This document shows positions 26,293 to 35,983 of a stretch of 64,000 bases of DNA, in pieces. A model generated the notes under the pieces. The model was not told where the DNA came from, did not search any database, and was given only the letters and a program-made list of their open reading frames with translations. Origin of the DNA: Paraburkholderia polaris (GTDB lineage Bacteria > Pseudomonadota > Gammaproteobacteria > Burkholderiales > Burkholderiaceae). The position numbers were made by a program, and so were the translations under genes. Position 1 is the first letter of the stretch. Every line of letters starts with the position of its first letter. Where the stretch lies: positions 1 through 64,000 of the forward strand of contig NZ_JABBGJ010000041.1 of the NCBI RefSeq assembly GCF_012927345.1. The letters are read 5' to 3'.

Positions 26293-27867
26293 TCACGGCG
26301 ACGAATCCTGCGCCATCGAACGCCCCGCCCATACCGTCGAATTGACCCGGTTGCGCCCTGCCGCCTTGGCGGCGTATAGCTGCCGGTCGGCAGCGGCCAG
26401 CAGATCGAGCGCGTTTGCACCTTCCGCCGGCACACAGGTCGCGCAACCAATGCTCACCGTGACAGCGATCGCTTCACCATCGCGATGCAAGACTCGCAGG
26501 CTCTGTACTTTGTGGCGAATCTTCTCTGCGAGCCTGAGCGCGCCTTCGGCCGTTGTGTCCGGCAAGATAACGGCAAACTCCTCGCCGCCGTATCGCGCCA
26601 CCAGATCGAGCGAGCGCAGCACCGTGGCCGAGATGCATTCGGCCACGGCGGTCAACGCCTCGTCGCCGCTAGCGTGGCCGTAGACGTCGTTGAATTGCTT
26701 GAAATGATCGATGTCGATGAACAACGCCGATAGCGATTGCCCGGAGCGCCGCGCGCGCCGCCATTCTTCGTCGAGACGCTTGTCGAGCACGCGGCGATTG
26801 CTGAGCCCGGTAAGCGGGTCAGTCGCGGCCAGACGCACCAGCGCCGCCTGCGCGCGCATCTTGTCGCGCAAGGCAAAAGCAAGCAGCCACGAGACCATCA
26901 CGAAGACCGCGCCGAAAGCGAGCGTCAGCACGCCGGCAATCCTGCTGCGGCGCCGCCACGGCGCGAGCACTTCATCCACTGACGGCGCAACCACCGCAAT
27001 CAGCGGCGCGCCCGGCACGCGTGCATAGGTGAACATCCGGCTCACGCCGTCCACCGCCGAGTTCGCGACATACGAGCCCGAGTTGTGCGCGGCCATCACC
27101 TGAAAGGTCGGCGACTTCGCTATGCTCGAGCCGATATCGCGCGAGGAAAACGGCTTGCGTGCGAGCAAGGTGCCGTCGTCCATCACGATGAACACGGAGC
27201 CCAGTTCGCCCGTGTTGATCCGATCAAGCAGACGCTGAAAGTATTCGATGCGAATCGCCAGAAGCGCAATGCCGCCAAATGTGCCATCGGCTTCGTTGAT
27301 GCGACGTGTGAGACCGATCGAAAGCTTGCCGTCACGCAGCCGCGAGCGGTACGGGTGGGAGAAATAGAGCCCGACGGCCGGACTGCGTTGATGCACCAGA
27401 AAGTAGTCACGGTCGGCCAGGCTGACTGCGGCATCGACCTCGCCGTTCTGTGAAGCGATCACTCGACCGTCCGGGCCAATCACATAGGCACCGCCGAGGT
27501 AGGCCGCCGTGGTTGCGCGATCGAATAGCACTGCTCGCCGCAAGCCCCCAGACAGGGTCCACGTACCAGGATCGCGTGCCCCGTCTACCATCGCCTCCAG
27601 GGACAAATCGTAGATCTCAACGTTTCGTTCGAGATCGGTGGAAATGATCGAGACGAGATTTTGTGCCGTTTCACGCGCATGGTCGAGCGCGTCGGCGCGA
27701 CCGCTGCTCAGCGTCAGAAGCGTCAACCCGGCCATCGCCACGGCGACCAGGGTGCCGGCCACGCCGGCGAAAAACGGGTGGTTGCCCACGTAACGCGCCA
27801 CACCGGTCCCACCGGCGCGCGACATGAATCGCAACCGTCGACGCAGCGAGAGCGTTTGATGTGCCAC
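26293..27867 (-). CDS. Diguanylate cyclase with periplasmic dCACHE sensor
   Basis: 524 aa. Membrane segment at about residues 32-53, periplasmic double-Cache-like domain (about 54-300), second membrane segment (about 312-335), then a GGDEF domain with active motif RYGGEEF and an upstream inhibitory-site RSLD at the expected five-residue spacing. Makes cyclic di-GMP in response to an extracytoplasmic ligand. Start: MAHQTLSLRRR; a second Met at residue 15 is possible. Monocistronic by layout. Confidence 0.93.
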   Translation of the reverse strand: MAHQTLSLRRRLRFMSRAGGTGVARYVGNHPFFAGVAGTLVAVAMAGLTLLTLSSGRADALDHARETAQNLVSIISTDLERNVEIYDLSLEAMVDGARDPGTWTLSGGLRRAVLFDRATTAAYLGGAYVIGPDGRVIASQNGEVDAAVSLADRDYFLVHQRSPAVGLYFSHPYRSRLRDGKLSIGLTRRINEADGTFGGIALLAIRIEYFQRLLDRINTGELGSVFIVMDDGTLLARKPFSSRDIGSSIAKSPTFQVMAAHNSGSYVANSAVDGVSRMFTYARVPGAPLIAVVAPSVDEVLAPWRRRSRIAGVLTLAFGAVFVMVSWLLAFALRDKMRAQAALVRLAATDPLTGLSNRRVLDKRLDEEWRRARRSGQSLSALFIDIDHFKQFNDVYGHASGDEALTAVAECISATVLRSLDLVARYGGEEFAVILPDTTAEGALRLAEKIRHKVQSLRVLHRDGEAIAVTVSIGCATCVPAEGANALDLLAAADRQLYAAKAAGRNRVNSTVWAGRSMAQDSSP

Positions 27868-27980
27868 GTGCGCATCGCCTCCTTCGCAAAGGGTCCACCT
27901 GACCGATCAGGTACGGACGCAAAATCTATGTGGTTATTCGGGCCGCTTCGCTCGAGCATGCGGCCGCCTCTTGAGCCGCA

Positions 27981-28850
27981 TCACAGTTTGCGCAGCAGTC
28001 CCACTGCCGCGCGCATCCGGCGTTTGCGCTCCTTCCCGAGCCAATGAAGCACTGCATCGGTGTCGCCGGACCCGGCCAGCAAGCCCATATTGTCGCGCAG
28101 CAGCATCTCGCTTGCGACAATATCGTTCAGCGTACCGAAACGCTTCTGAATCTGCTTTAGCCGCTTCAGGACACGTTTGTGGCTGCCGTCCAGAACCGGC
28201 TCGAAAAACTCGAGCAGATACCGCACTTTTTTCCCCGCCTTTCTGACGTCGTGAAATGCGGTGTAGTTGGAGCGCTTCGCATGAGAGGCCCGTTTTATGC
28301 GCTTTTTCAGCGAACGTTCAGAAGCGGCCACGCGCTTATCGACAAATTTTCGCAACGGCACGCGCTCGTGGGCCGTGTTCAATTCCTTACTGGCACTGGT
28401 CAGGGCATCTTGCAGCAGATGTTTGACGTCCGCGTTCGAAAGCGTTTCACGACTCGTCGCCAACGCGCCGCCGCGCGCCTCCTCGAGCTTCGGTGCCATC
28501 TCGTGCGCAACGCGCCCGTCGTGGGCAATCAGTTCGATCAGAATGTCCCAATCGCGCGTCTTGCCGGCTGCCGTCGCCAGATACTTATACAGCGCCCGTT
28601 GGCGCGTATTCTCGCCTTTGTCCAGCAAGGGTCCGAACGCCCACCACAACGAGCGCAACCGCCGCAGCGATACGCGCAATTTATGCAGCGCTTCGGGCGA
28701 TGCGTCTTCGCGCAAAGCATTGGCGTATTCGATCGCCTCATCGACGAGAGGCGCCGCGTACGACGCGAAGGCCGACTCCGCAGAGCACGCTGCGCCGGCC
28801 GGCTTGCTATCCGCAGCCTGTTTGTCGATCTTCCGGCTCTCGCGCTTCAT
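27981..28850 (-). CDS. CHAD domain protein
   Basis: 289 aa, all-helical and strongly basic. Repeated CHAD signatures: EALHKLRVSLRRLRSLWWAF, KYLATAAGKTRDWDILIE and AFHDVRKAGKKVRYLLEFF, with clustered His/Arg/Lys. CHAD domains bind polyphosphate and localise to polyP granules. It is divergent from the phosphate transporter gene at 29274 and two genes from PPK2, which supports a polyP role. Confidence 0.92.
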   Translation of the reverse strand: MKRESRKIDKQAADSKPAGAACSAESAFASYAAPLVDEAIEYANALREDASPEALHKLRVSLRRLRSLWWAFGPLLDKGENTRQRALYKYLATAAGKTRDWDILIELIAHDGRVAHEMAPKLEEARGGALATSRETLSNADVKHLLQDALTSASKELNTAHERVPLRKFVDKRVAASERSLKKRIKRASHAKRSNYTAFHDVRKAGKKVRYLLEFFEPVLDGSHKRVLKRLKQIQKRFGTLNDIVASEMLLRDNMGLLAGSGDTDAVLHWLGKERKRRMRAAVGLLRKL

Positions 28851-29193
28851 CGAACGTCCTTCAAAAGTCCCGTTATAAGTCCCGTTATGTCAGCCTAGCA
28901 AAAAAAGGTCCCGGTGGATATCCGCTCGCGGGTCGCCTAAACTGCACGAGGATCGCCGTAGGAAAATGCGCGTTGCATGGTCGTAAGCCACCGCAAATCG
29001 TGGCGGCCGCCAGGGTCGCGCGAGTCTGAATGCGATCTTGGCGACAGTTGAACCGGAAAATCCATTCCGCCGTACAGGCGCACTTCGCGTAGTTCTTTTC
29101 GGACCGCTTATCATTCCGGCCCGCCGCACAGGCGGGGACCTATCCTTTAGCGTCAATCACCGCGCACTTCCCGCGAACATCGGTCCCGCATAG

Positions 29194-29211
29194 CTGTCAC
29201 GCCATTGTCAT
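29194..29211 (+). promoter_or_regulatory. Pho-box-like site upstream of pit
   Basis: CTGTCAC-GCCA-TTGTCAT: two 7-bp half-sites, each one mismatch from CTGTCAT, with the 4-bp spacer typical of PhoB sites, 63 bp upstream of the pit start. The 423-bp gap 28851-29273 between the CHAD gene and pit shows nothing else clear. Confidence 0.5.
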
Positions 29212-29273
29212 CATAACGACACATAGGCACCGCAGGATCGGCAGTTCCGCGACAAACTTTTGAGGCTCATGCC

Positions 29274-30860
29274 ATGCCGGAACTTTCGTACCCACAACCG
29301 GGCTCTGCAAGTGGAAAGGGGCGCAGTATCGGCCTGATCATCTTCCTCGTTGTGATTGCGATCGGCGCTGCTTATTGCGCCATGCATCTGGCGGACGATT
29401 TGCAACCGGTTCGCGAAGCCTCGTTTTTGCCCTACCTGCTACTCGGCATTGCGCTCCTGATCGCGCTCGGCTTCGAATTCGTCAACGGTTTTCATGACAC
29501 GGCCAACGCGGTCGCCACCGTGATCTACACGCATTCGCTCGCGCCGAACATTGCGGTGGTCTGGTCCGGCGGATGGAATTTCATCGGTGTGCTTACTTCA
29601 ACTGGCGCGGTCGCGTTCGGCATTCTGCAACTCCTGCCCGTCGAATTGATTCTGCAAGTGGGCAGCAGCGCGGGCTTTGCGATGGTCTTCGCACTATTGA
29701 TCGCTGCAATCATCTGGAATCTGGGCACCTGGTATTTCGGACTGCCGTCGTCGAGCTCGCACACGCTGATCGGCTCGATCATCGGCGTCGGTCTGATGAA
29801 TCAGCTGATGCACGGCGCGAACGGCACGAGCGGCGTGGACTGGAATCAGGCGCTCGGCGTGGGCAAGTCGCTACTGTTTTCGCCGCTGGTCGGTTTTCTT
29901 GCCGCCGGTTTACTGCTGCTGATCCTCAAGGCCGTGGTGCGCGTTCCCGCGTTGTACGCGGAGCCGAAGGGGAAGGAGCCGCCGCCGTTCTGGATTCGCA
30001 GCCTGCTGATTCTGACCTGTACCGGCGTTTCGTTCGCGCACGGTTCGAACGACGGACAGAAAGGCATGGGTCTCATCATGCTGATCCTGATCGGCACGGT
30101 GCCGACGGCCTACGCGCTGAACAAGGCGGTCACGCCGGCGGAAACGCAGACCTATCTCGCGGTCGCACATCAGGCCTCGGCCACGCTCGCCAGGTACACC
30201 CAAGGCGCGGCGCCGTCCGCCAATCCGCGTGCCGATGTCGAAGCGTATGTGCGCACGCGCCAGTTGACGCCCGCCACGTTACCGGCCTTGCAGCAACTGA
30301 CCGATCTGATCGGCCAGCAGGTCAACGAGTCCGGATCGATAGCAACCGTGCCGCAAAACATCGTCGATAACGTGCGCAACAACATGTATGTCGCGTCTGA
30401 AGCAATTCGCCTGATGGAGAAGAGCAAACAACCGGCCTTCTCGCCGGCAGACGCCAAGGCCATCGACAACTTCAAGGCACAAACCGATCACGCCACCAAG
30501 TTCATTCCGACGTGGGTCAAGGTTGCGGTCGCTATCGCCCTTGGTCTGGGCACGATGGTCGGATGGAAGCGCATCGTCGTGACGGTCGGCGAGAAGATCG
30601 GCAAGCAGCATCTGACCTATGGGCAGGGCGCGGCGGCTGAAGTGGTGGCGATGCTGACAATCGGCGCGGCCGACATGTACGGCTTGCCGGTCTCGACAAC
30701 GCACGTGCTGTCGTCAGGCGTGGCCGGCACCATGGCGGCCAACGGCTCCGGCTTGCAATGGGGTACGGTGCGCAGCCTGATTCTCGCCTGGGTGCTGACG
30801 CTGCCCGTTTCGATCGCGCTGGCCGGGGGCTTGTACTGGTTGTTCCGGCTGGTGTTCTGA
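29274..30860 (+). CDS. pit: Inorganic phosphate transporter, PiT family
   Basis: 528 aa, about ten to twelve membrane segments. PiT signatures: GFEFVNGFHDTANAVATVIYT in the first half and the second copy around GQGAAAEVVAMLTIGAADMYGLPVSTTHVLSSGVAG. A roughly 130-residue soluble insert separates the halves (about 290-420). Imports phosphate with cations or protons across the inner membrane. Flanked by CHAD and PPK2 genes, and ends at a strong hairpin shared with PPK2. Confidence 0.95.
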   Translation: MPELSYPQPGSASGKGRSIGLIIFLVVIAIGAAYCAMHLADDLQPVREASFLPYLLLGIALLIALGFEFVNGFHDTANAVATVIYTHSLAPNIAVVWSGGWNFIGVLTSTGAVAFGILQLLPVELILQVGSSAGFAMVFALLIAAIIWNLGTWYFGLPSSSSHTLIGSIIGVGLMNQLMHGANGTSGVDWNQALGVGKSLLFSPLVGFLAAGLLLLILKAVVRVPALYAEPKGKEPPPFWIRSLLILTCTGVSFAHGSNDGQKGMGLIMLILIGTVPTAYALNKAVTPAETQTYLAVAHQASATLARYTQGAAPSANPRADVEAYVRTRQLTPATLPALQQLTDLIGQQVNESGSIATVPQNIVDNVRNNMYVASEAIRLMEKSKQPAFSPADAKAIDNFKAQTDHATKFIPTWVKVAVAIALGLGTMVGWKRIVVTVGEKIGKQHLTYGQGAAAEVVAMLTIGAADMYGLPVSTTHVLSSGVAGTMAANGSGLQWGTVRSLILAWVLTLPVSIALAGGLYWLFRLVF

Positions 30861-30909
30861 AATCGCTGTAACCACTGAAACCGCTGGTGCCGGGTGCAAA
30901 TCCGGCGAC

Positions 30910-30957
30910 GGTGAAAGTAAAAGAGCGCGGTCTTTACCGCGCTCTTTTACCTTCACC
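30910..30957. terminator. Bidirectional terminator between pit and ppk2
   Basis: Stem of 21 bp (30910-30930 with 30937-30957) with one mismatch and a 6-nt loop; the AAAAGAGCGCGG/CCGCGCTCTTTT core puts a T-run on both strands. It separates two convergent genes. Confidence 0.85.
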
Positions 30958-30971
30958 AAGCTGACACCCGA

Positions 30972-31898
30972 TCAATACACTTCGGGCACGATCATCGACG
31001 AAGGCACCGGCTGGCGGCTGTATTCGTCGTGATAGACCCGCGCCGGCAACTCGACGCGCGAATGTTCGATCTCGTGGTACGGCACCTGGCTCAGCAGATG
31101 GTGAATGCAGTTCAGACGCGCGCGCTTCTTGTCGACCGCCTGCACGACCCACCAGGGCGCCTCGGGAATGTGCGAGCGCTGCAGCATGACTTCTTTCGCC
31201 TGCGTATAGGCTTCCCAGCGACGCCGGCTTTCCAGATCCATCGGACTCAGTTTCCACTGTTTCAGCGGATCGCGGATGCGGTTCTGAAAGCGGATTTCCT
31301 GTTCTTCGTCGGTGATCGAAAACCAGTATTTGAGAATCTGCACACCGCTTCGCGCCAGCATCTTTTCGAATTCCGGCACCGAGCGGAAGAACTCTTCGTA
31401 CTCGTCGTCGCTGCAAAAATTCATCACGCGTTCGACGCCCGCGCGGTTGTACCAACTGCGGTCAAACAGCACCATTTCTCCGCCGGCCGGCAGATGCGAC
31501 ACGTAACGCTGGAAATACCATTGTGTGCGTTCGCGGTTGTTCGGCGCCGGCAACGCCGCCACACGGCACACGCGCGGATTGAGCCGCTGCGTGATGCGTT
31601 TGATCGCGCCGCCCTTGCCGGCCGCGTCGCGTCCTTCGAATATCACCACCAGACGATGCCCGGTTTGTACGATCCAGTCCTGCAGTTTGACGAGTTCGCC
31701 CTGCAACCGGAACAGCTCGCGGAAGTACACCTTGCGCGCCTCGCGATGTTCGGGGGTGAAGCCCTCCGCACCGTCGATGATACGGTCGTCGACCTCCATT
31801 TCGAGTTCCTCGTCGTAGGCATCGATGAGGTCCTCCTCGAAACGACGCTGCCGTTCTGCCATGACTTCGGCCTCGGGTCTCGGGTCCAGCTCTTTCAT
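30972..31898 (-). CDS. ppk2: Polyphosphate kinase 2
   Basis: 308 aa. Walker A GRDAAGKGG (89-97), Walker B FDRSWYNRAG (145-154) and lid motif KYWFSITDEEQEIRFQNRIRDPLKQWK. An acidic N-terminal stretch (EEDLIDAYDEELEMEVDD) precedes the core. Transfers phosphate between polyphosphate and nucleotides; class (GDP/ADP versus AMP preference) cannot be fixed by reading alone. Next to pit and the CHAD gene. Confidence 0.95.
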   Translation of the reverse strand: MKELDPRPEAEVMAERQRRFEEDLIDAYDEELEMEVDDRIIDGAEGFTPEHREARKVYFRELFRLQGELVKLQDWIVQTGHRLVVIFEGRDAAGKGGAIKRITQRLNPRVCRVAALPAPNNRERTQWYFQRYVSHLPAGGEMVLFDRSWYNRAGVERVMNFCSDDEYEEFFRSVPEFEKMLARSGVQILKYWFSITDEEQEIRFQNRIRDPLKQWKLSPMDLESRRRWEAYTQAKEVMLQRSHIPEAPWWVVQAVDKKRARLNCIHHLLSQVPYHEIEHSRVELPARVYHDEYSRQPVPSSMIVPEVY

Positions 31899-32091
31899 TG
31901 CGACTCTCCTGGCAACGGAAATGGTTAGGCGCGCGGCGCATGCGCATCGCGAACGGGTTCGATTATCGAAGCGCGAAGTGTCAGCCGTGTTACCAGCGCG
32001 GCAGCCGCGCCTTCGGCGCGATAGGCGTTCGCCAGCAGCCTGCGCGCCTTATAGCCGTCCATGATAGCGAGTTTAGCGCGACCGCCGGCCG

Positions 32092-32520
32092 CTAACGCAA
32101 TGGCTTCGCGAAGCTGAGTTCGTGGCCATCGGGATCGGTGATGTGGAAATAGCGCTCGCCCCACGGTGCATCGGACGGTTCGAGCGACGGCTTCAAACCC
32201 GCCGCCAGCGCCTTCCGGTAGAGCGCGTCGACGTCCGACACATAAATGATCACGCGCCCCCACCAGTTGACTGGCGCGCGCGTATCGACGATCAGGTTCA
32301 GATACGAACCGCCGAATGCAAACGACGTGAATGCTTCGTGCGAACCGCCAAATTTGATCGGAAAACCAAGTGCTTCGTAAAACAGCACAGCGCGAGGCAT
32401 ATCACCGGTGGCGAGCGTGATGGCGCTGAGCGACTCGATGCGCGGCTCGCTCGGTTCCGTCGGGTCTGCCGGCGCGCTCGACGAGGCAGAGGCTGCGGCT
32501 GATGTGGCGGGTGAGTTCAT
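32092..32520 (-). CDS. VOC (glyoxalase/bleomycin-resistance) family protein
   Basis: 142 aa; ATG at 32520 with CAAGGAGACAGCCGCC ribosome site. An Ala/Ser/Pro-rich N-terminal tail (about 28 residues) precedes one VOC domain: ITLATGDMPRAVLFYEALGF, FGGSYLNLIVD, and DPDGHELSFAKPL at the end with the usual metal Glu. Substrate unknown. Confidence 0.88.
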   Translation of the reverse strand: MNSPATSAAASASSSAPADPTEPSEPRIESLSAITLATGDMPRAVLFYEALGFPIKFGGSHEAFTSFAFGGSYLNLIVDTRAPVNWWGRVIIYVSDVDALYRKALAAGLKPSLEPSDAPWGERYFHITDPDGHELSFAKPLR

Positions 32521-32766
32521 GGCGGCTGTCTCCTTGGCATGACGACGCCTGACGGCTTGCATGACGTGTGCCCGGGCGTTGCGAGCATCGGCGTGGGCGT
32601 CGGTCCAGACATTGGCCCGCGTTCCCGCTCGGGCAACGACCCCAGCTTTGGCGTGACCGGACACAGGAAAGTGTCTCATAGTCAGCCTCGCGCATCCCAC
32701 CCCGCCCGCACTTGAAAACCCGTTCACCGCCCCGCATCTGGATTTCCGTTTATCCGGAGCATCGCC

Positions 32767-33813
32767 ATGGGAAGCCGTCCACGCTTCATCGATGACCTGT
32801 CGCGCGCCGCATCCGACGCCCCCGGGCCCGATCCACTCAACGCTTTATCCGACGACGCCCTGCTCGACGCCTATTCCCGCACCGTAATCGGCGCGCTGGA
32901 ACGCGTTCAACAGGCAGTCGCCTTCATTTCCGTCGAACGCCGGCTACCCGGCGCCCCCTCCGGGCGCGACAGCCGCGGCGCGCGCGGCGGCACGGGCTCG
33001 GGCTTTCTGTTCACGCCCGACGGCTATTTGCTCACCAACAGCCACGTCGTGCATGGCGCGACGCACATCAAGGTGACGCTCGCCGACGGTGCGAAATTCG
33101 ACGCCGATCTGGTGGGCGACGATCCCGGCAGCGATCTGGCCGTGCTACGCATCGGCTCGCCCGAGCCGTTGCCGCACGTCGAACTCGGCGAATCGTCGAA
33201 GTTGCGGGTCGGCCAAATCGCGATCGCGGTCGGCAATCCGCTCGGCCTCGCGCAAACCGTGACGACTGGCGTGGTCTCGGCGCTTGGTCGCTCGCTGCGC
33301 TCGAATTCGGGCCGCATGATCTATGACGTGATCCAGACAGATGCCGCGCTCAATCCCGGCAATTCGGGCGGGCCGCTGATCAATTCGGCCGGTCAGGTGA
33401 TCGGTGTGAACACCGCGATCATTCCGGGCGCGCAGGCGATCTGCTTCGCCACCGCAATCGATACGGCCAAGTGGGTCATCATGCAGATCTTCGCGCACGG
33501 CCGCGTGCGGCGCGCGTACATCGGCGTGGCCGGCACCACGCGGCCACTGTCGCGCCGCGTGCAGCGCTATTTCGGCCTGGGCTCCGAGAGCGGCGTGCAT
33601 GTCATGGAAATCGTCAAAGGCAGCCCGGCCGCACTCGGTGGCCTGCGCACCGACGACACGATCGTTGCGATCGATGCGCTTGCGGTGCAAGACGTCGATA
33701 GCCTGCAACGTACGCTCGACGCGTCGCGTATCGACAGACCCGTCAATGTGACCGTGTTGCGTGGCGCGCAACGGCTCGAATTGACCTTGACGCCGGTCGA
33801 GCAGACAAGCTGA
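32767..33813 (+). CDS. S1C (DegP/HtrA-like) serine protease, no signal peptide
   Basis: 348 aa. Catalytic triad H93 (NSHVV), D123 (GSDLAVL), S200 (NPGNSGGP), then one PDZ domain (about 255-345, GVHVMEIVKGSPAALGGLRTDD). Unlike DegP/DegS it lacks a signal peptide or N-terminal membrane segment: the N-terminus MGSRPRFIDDLSR is polar. A cytoplasmic or unusually exported protease is implied. Start has CCGGAGCATCGCC upstream. Ends before the terminator at 33905. Confidence 0.92.
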   Translation: MGSRPRFIDDLSRAASDAPGPDPLNALSDDALLDAYSRTVIGALERVQQAVAFISVERRLPGAPSGRDSRGARGGTGSGFLFTPDGYLLTNSHVVHGATHIKVTLADGAKFDADLVGDDPGSDLAVLRIGSPEPLPHVELGESSKLRVGQIAIAVGNPLGLAQTVTTGVVSALGRSLRSNSGRMIYDVIQTDAALNPGNSGGPLINSAGQVIGVNTAIIPGAQAICFATAIDTAKWVIMQIFAHGRVRRAYIGVAGTTRPLSRRVQRYFGLGSESGVHVMEIVKGSPAALGGLRTDDTIVAIDALAVQDVDSLQRTLDASRIDRPVNVTVLRGAQRLELTLTPVEQTS

Positions 33814-33904
33814 TTCGCTCGACTACCGGCGGGGGAAAACGCCTCACGTTCAAGCGAGCTCGGGGATAAATGAGCCCTCACGCTCCATCAATCTCACAGA
33901 TAGG

Positions 33905-33942
33905 AAAGGCCTCAGCGCTCAATCGAGCGCGAGGCCTTTTTT
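33905..33942 (+). terminator. Rho-independent terminator after the S1C protease
   Basis: AAAGGCCTC-A-GCGCTC, loop AATC, GAGCGC-GAGGCCTTT then more T residues. Lies between convergent genes. Confidence 0.8.
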
Positions 33943-34019
33943 CTGCACGCGGCGCATCCACAAAGAGGCGCCACAAAGATGCGCCGCTAAGATGCACCTA
34001 AACGATTCAAGTCAAACGC

Positions 34020-35753
34020 TCACTGAATCACCCGCGTCACACCACGGCCGCGCGGATCGGCTGCGGCTTCCGGCGTATCGCCATTGACCTTGATCGCCTG
34101 GATGTCGCCGCTGAAATCCTGCCCCTCCAGCTTGTAGCCCTTGGCTTCGATCTGCTTGGCGAGCTCGCCGTCGATTGGCTTGTACGGCTCCCAGAAAATC
34201 GTGTTCGGCGGCAACAGCTGATGATGGAAGCGCATCGCGCCGACAGCTTCCTGCAACGGCATGTTGAAATCGTAGATGTTGTTGATCACCTGGAAGATCG
34301 ACGTGAAGATGCGCGAGCCGCCCGGTGTGCCGATTACGAGCGACACCTTGCCGTCCTTCGTCAGAATCGTCGGGGTCATCGACGACAACGGGCGCTTCTT
34401 CGGATCGATCGAATTCGCGTCGCTGCCCACCACGCCAAACTGGTTCGCGATGCCCGGCTTCGCGGAGAAGTCGTCCATCTCGTCGTTCAGCACGATGCCC
34501 GTGCGATCCGCCACCACGCCCGAGCCGAAGTAGCCGTTGATGGTGTAGGTGTTCGATACCGCGTTACCCCACTTGTCGATCACGGAGAAGTGCGTGGTTT
34601 CCGCTTTCTCCGGCATCGAGGTGCCCAGACCGGCCTGAATGCTCTTCGTATCTGACGGCGTATTCGGATTGACTTCCGCTGCACGCTTTGCGATGTACGC
34701 GTCGTCGGTCAATTGCGCGACCGGCACCTTGTAGAAGTCCGGATCGCCGAGATACTGCGCGCGATCGGCGAACACACGTTTCTCGATTTCCGCGATCAGG
34801 TGCACGTACTGCGCGGAATTAAGCGTGACGTCCTTGAAGTCAGGCGCAATGTCGGCCTTCATCTTCAGCAATTGCACGAGACCGATACCGCCCGAGCTCG
34901 GGGGCGGCGCGGTAATCACGCGATAGCCGTTCCAGTCCGCCTGGATCGGCTGACGCCACACCGCCTTGTACTGCTGCAGATCGGCCTTCGTAATCAGACC
35001 GTGACCGCGCATGGACGCCGCGATCAGATCAGCCGTCTTGCCCGAGTAGAAGTCTTTTGCACCCTGATCCGAAATGCGCTGCAGCACGGCGGCGAGATCC
35101 GGTTGCTTGAAGTTGACGCCCTGCTTCAGGTTGCCGAAGTAGGTGTCGAAGTTGGTCTTGCCGGCAAAGTCTTTCGCCGCGTCGTCGCGGCGTTGCTGCA
35201 ATTGCTCGCTGACCTCAAAGCCGTCGCGCGCATAGTGAATTGCCGGTGCGAGCACCTGCTTCCATTTGAGCTTGCCGAAGCGGCGCTGCGCTTGCCACAT
35301 GCCGTCGACGGTACCCGGCACGCCTACCGCGCGATAGCCGAACAGGCTCATGTCTTTGATGACCTCGCCCTTGTCGTCGAGATACATGCTCTTGGTCGCG
35401 GCCAGCGGCGCGCGCTCGCGGTAGTCGAGGAAGTACGGCTTACCGTCGACATACAGCGTCATGAAACCGCCGCCACCGATATTGCCCGCTTCCGGATACG
35501 TCACGGCAAGCGTGAAGGCAATCGCAACTGCCGCGTCGACGGCGTTGCCGCCTTCCTTGAAAATCTGTTCCGCAGCGTCGGCACTGTACTTGTCCGCGGC
35601 CGCAATGGCGGAGGCCGTGAGAACGGCCGGCTGCGCTTTCTCGGGCGCTTTGGCAAAGGCCGGGGTGGCTTCGAGAAAACCGCTTGAAACAGAGACGAGT
35701 GCGACCAGCGCAAGTCCGCTAGCGGACGATTTAGCGTTGTGAAACAACTTCAT
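34020..35753 (-). CDS. ggt: Gamma-glutamyltranspeptidase
   Basis: 577 aa precursor. Signal peptide ending near TPAFA (about residue 34). Autocleavage Thr in KAETTHFSVIDKWGNAVS starts the small subunit; GNIGGGGFMTLYVDGK and the PLSSMTPTILTKDGK motif bind substrate. Cleaves gamma-glutamyl bonds of glutathione in the periplasm. Single gene by layout. Confidence 0.95.
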   Translation of the reverse strand: MKLFHNAKSSASGLALVALVSVSSGFLEATPAFAKAPEKAQPAVLTASAIAAADKYSADAAEQIFKEGGNAVDAAVAIAFTLAVTYPEAGNIGGGGFMTLYVDGKPYFLDYRERAPLAATKSMYLDDKGEVIKDMSLFGYRAVGVPGTVDGMWQAQRRFGKLKWKQVLAPAIHYARDGFEVSEQLQQRRDDAAKDFAGKTNFDTYFGNLKQGVNFKQPDLAAVLQRISDQGAKDFYSGKTADLIAASMRGHGLITKADLQQYKAVWRQPIQADWNGYRVITAPPPSSGGIGLVQLLKMKADIAPDFKDVTLNSAQYVHLIAEIEKRVFADRAQYLGDPDFYKVPVAQLTDDAYIAKRAAEVNPNTPSDTKSIQAGLGTSMPEKAETTHFSVIDKWGNAVSNTYTINGYFGSGVVADRTGIVLNDEMDDFSAKPGIANQFGVVGSDANSIDPKKRPLSSMTPTILTKDGKVSLVIGTPGGSRIFTSIFQVINNIYDFNMPLQEAVGAMRFHHQLLPPNTIFWEPYKPIDGELAKQIEAKGYKLEGQDFSGDIQAIKVNGDTPEAAADPRGRGVTRVIQ

Positions 35754-35983
35754 TGGACATCCCCCAAGACGACTTCTTCATCTGACGAAAACGAAAGCTG
35801 CCTTGGGCTTATAACACGCGGATCCGCTATTTGCGAAGCTTCTGCACGCATCTGGTGCATGCTGCAGCACACAAAAACCGCGCCACTTCACGACGCTAAT
35901 TTTCGCGGGTAGCCGTGTTCGAATCGGCATCGAACGCAGTAAACGCACTGCGCCACGAACGAGGCGCACCGCGAGTTGGACAC

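Noticed and set aside
31925..32062. 45-codon minus-strand frame (MDGYKARRLLANAYRAEG...) after the VOC gene
   Set aside because: No ribosome site and no homology recognised; plausible but not supportable as a gene.
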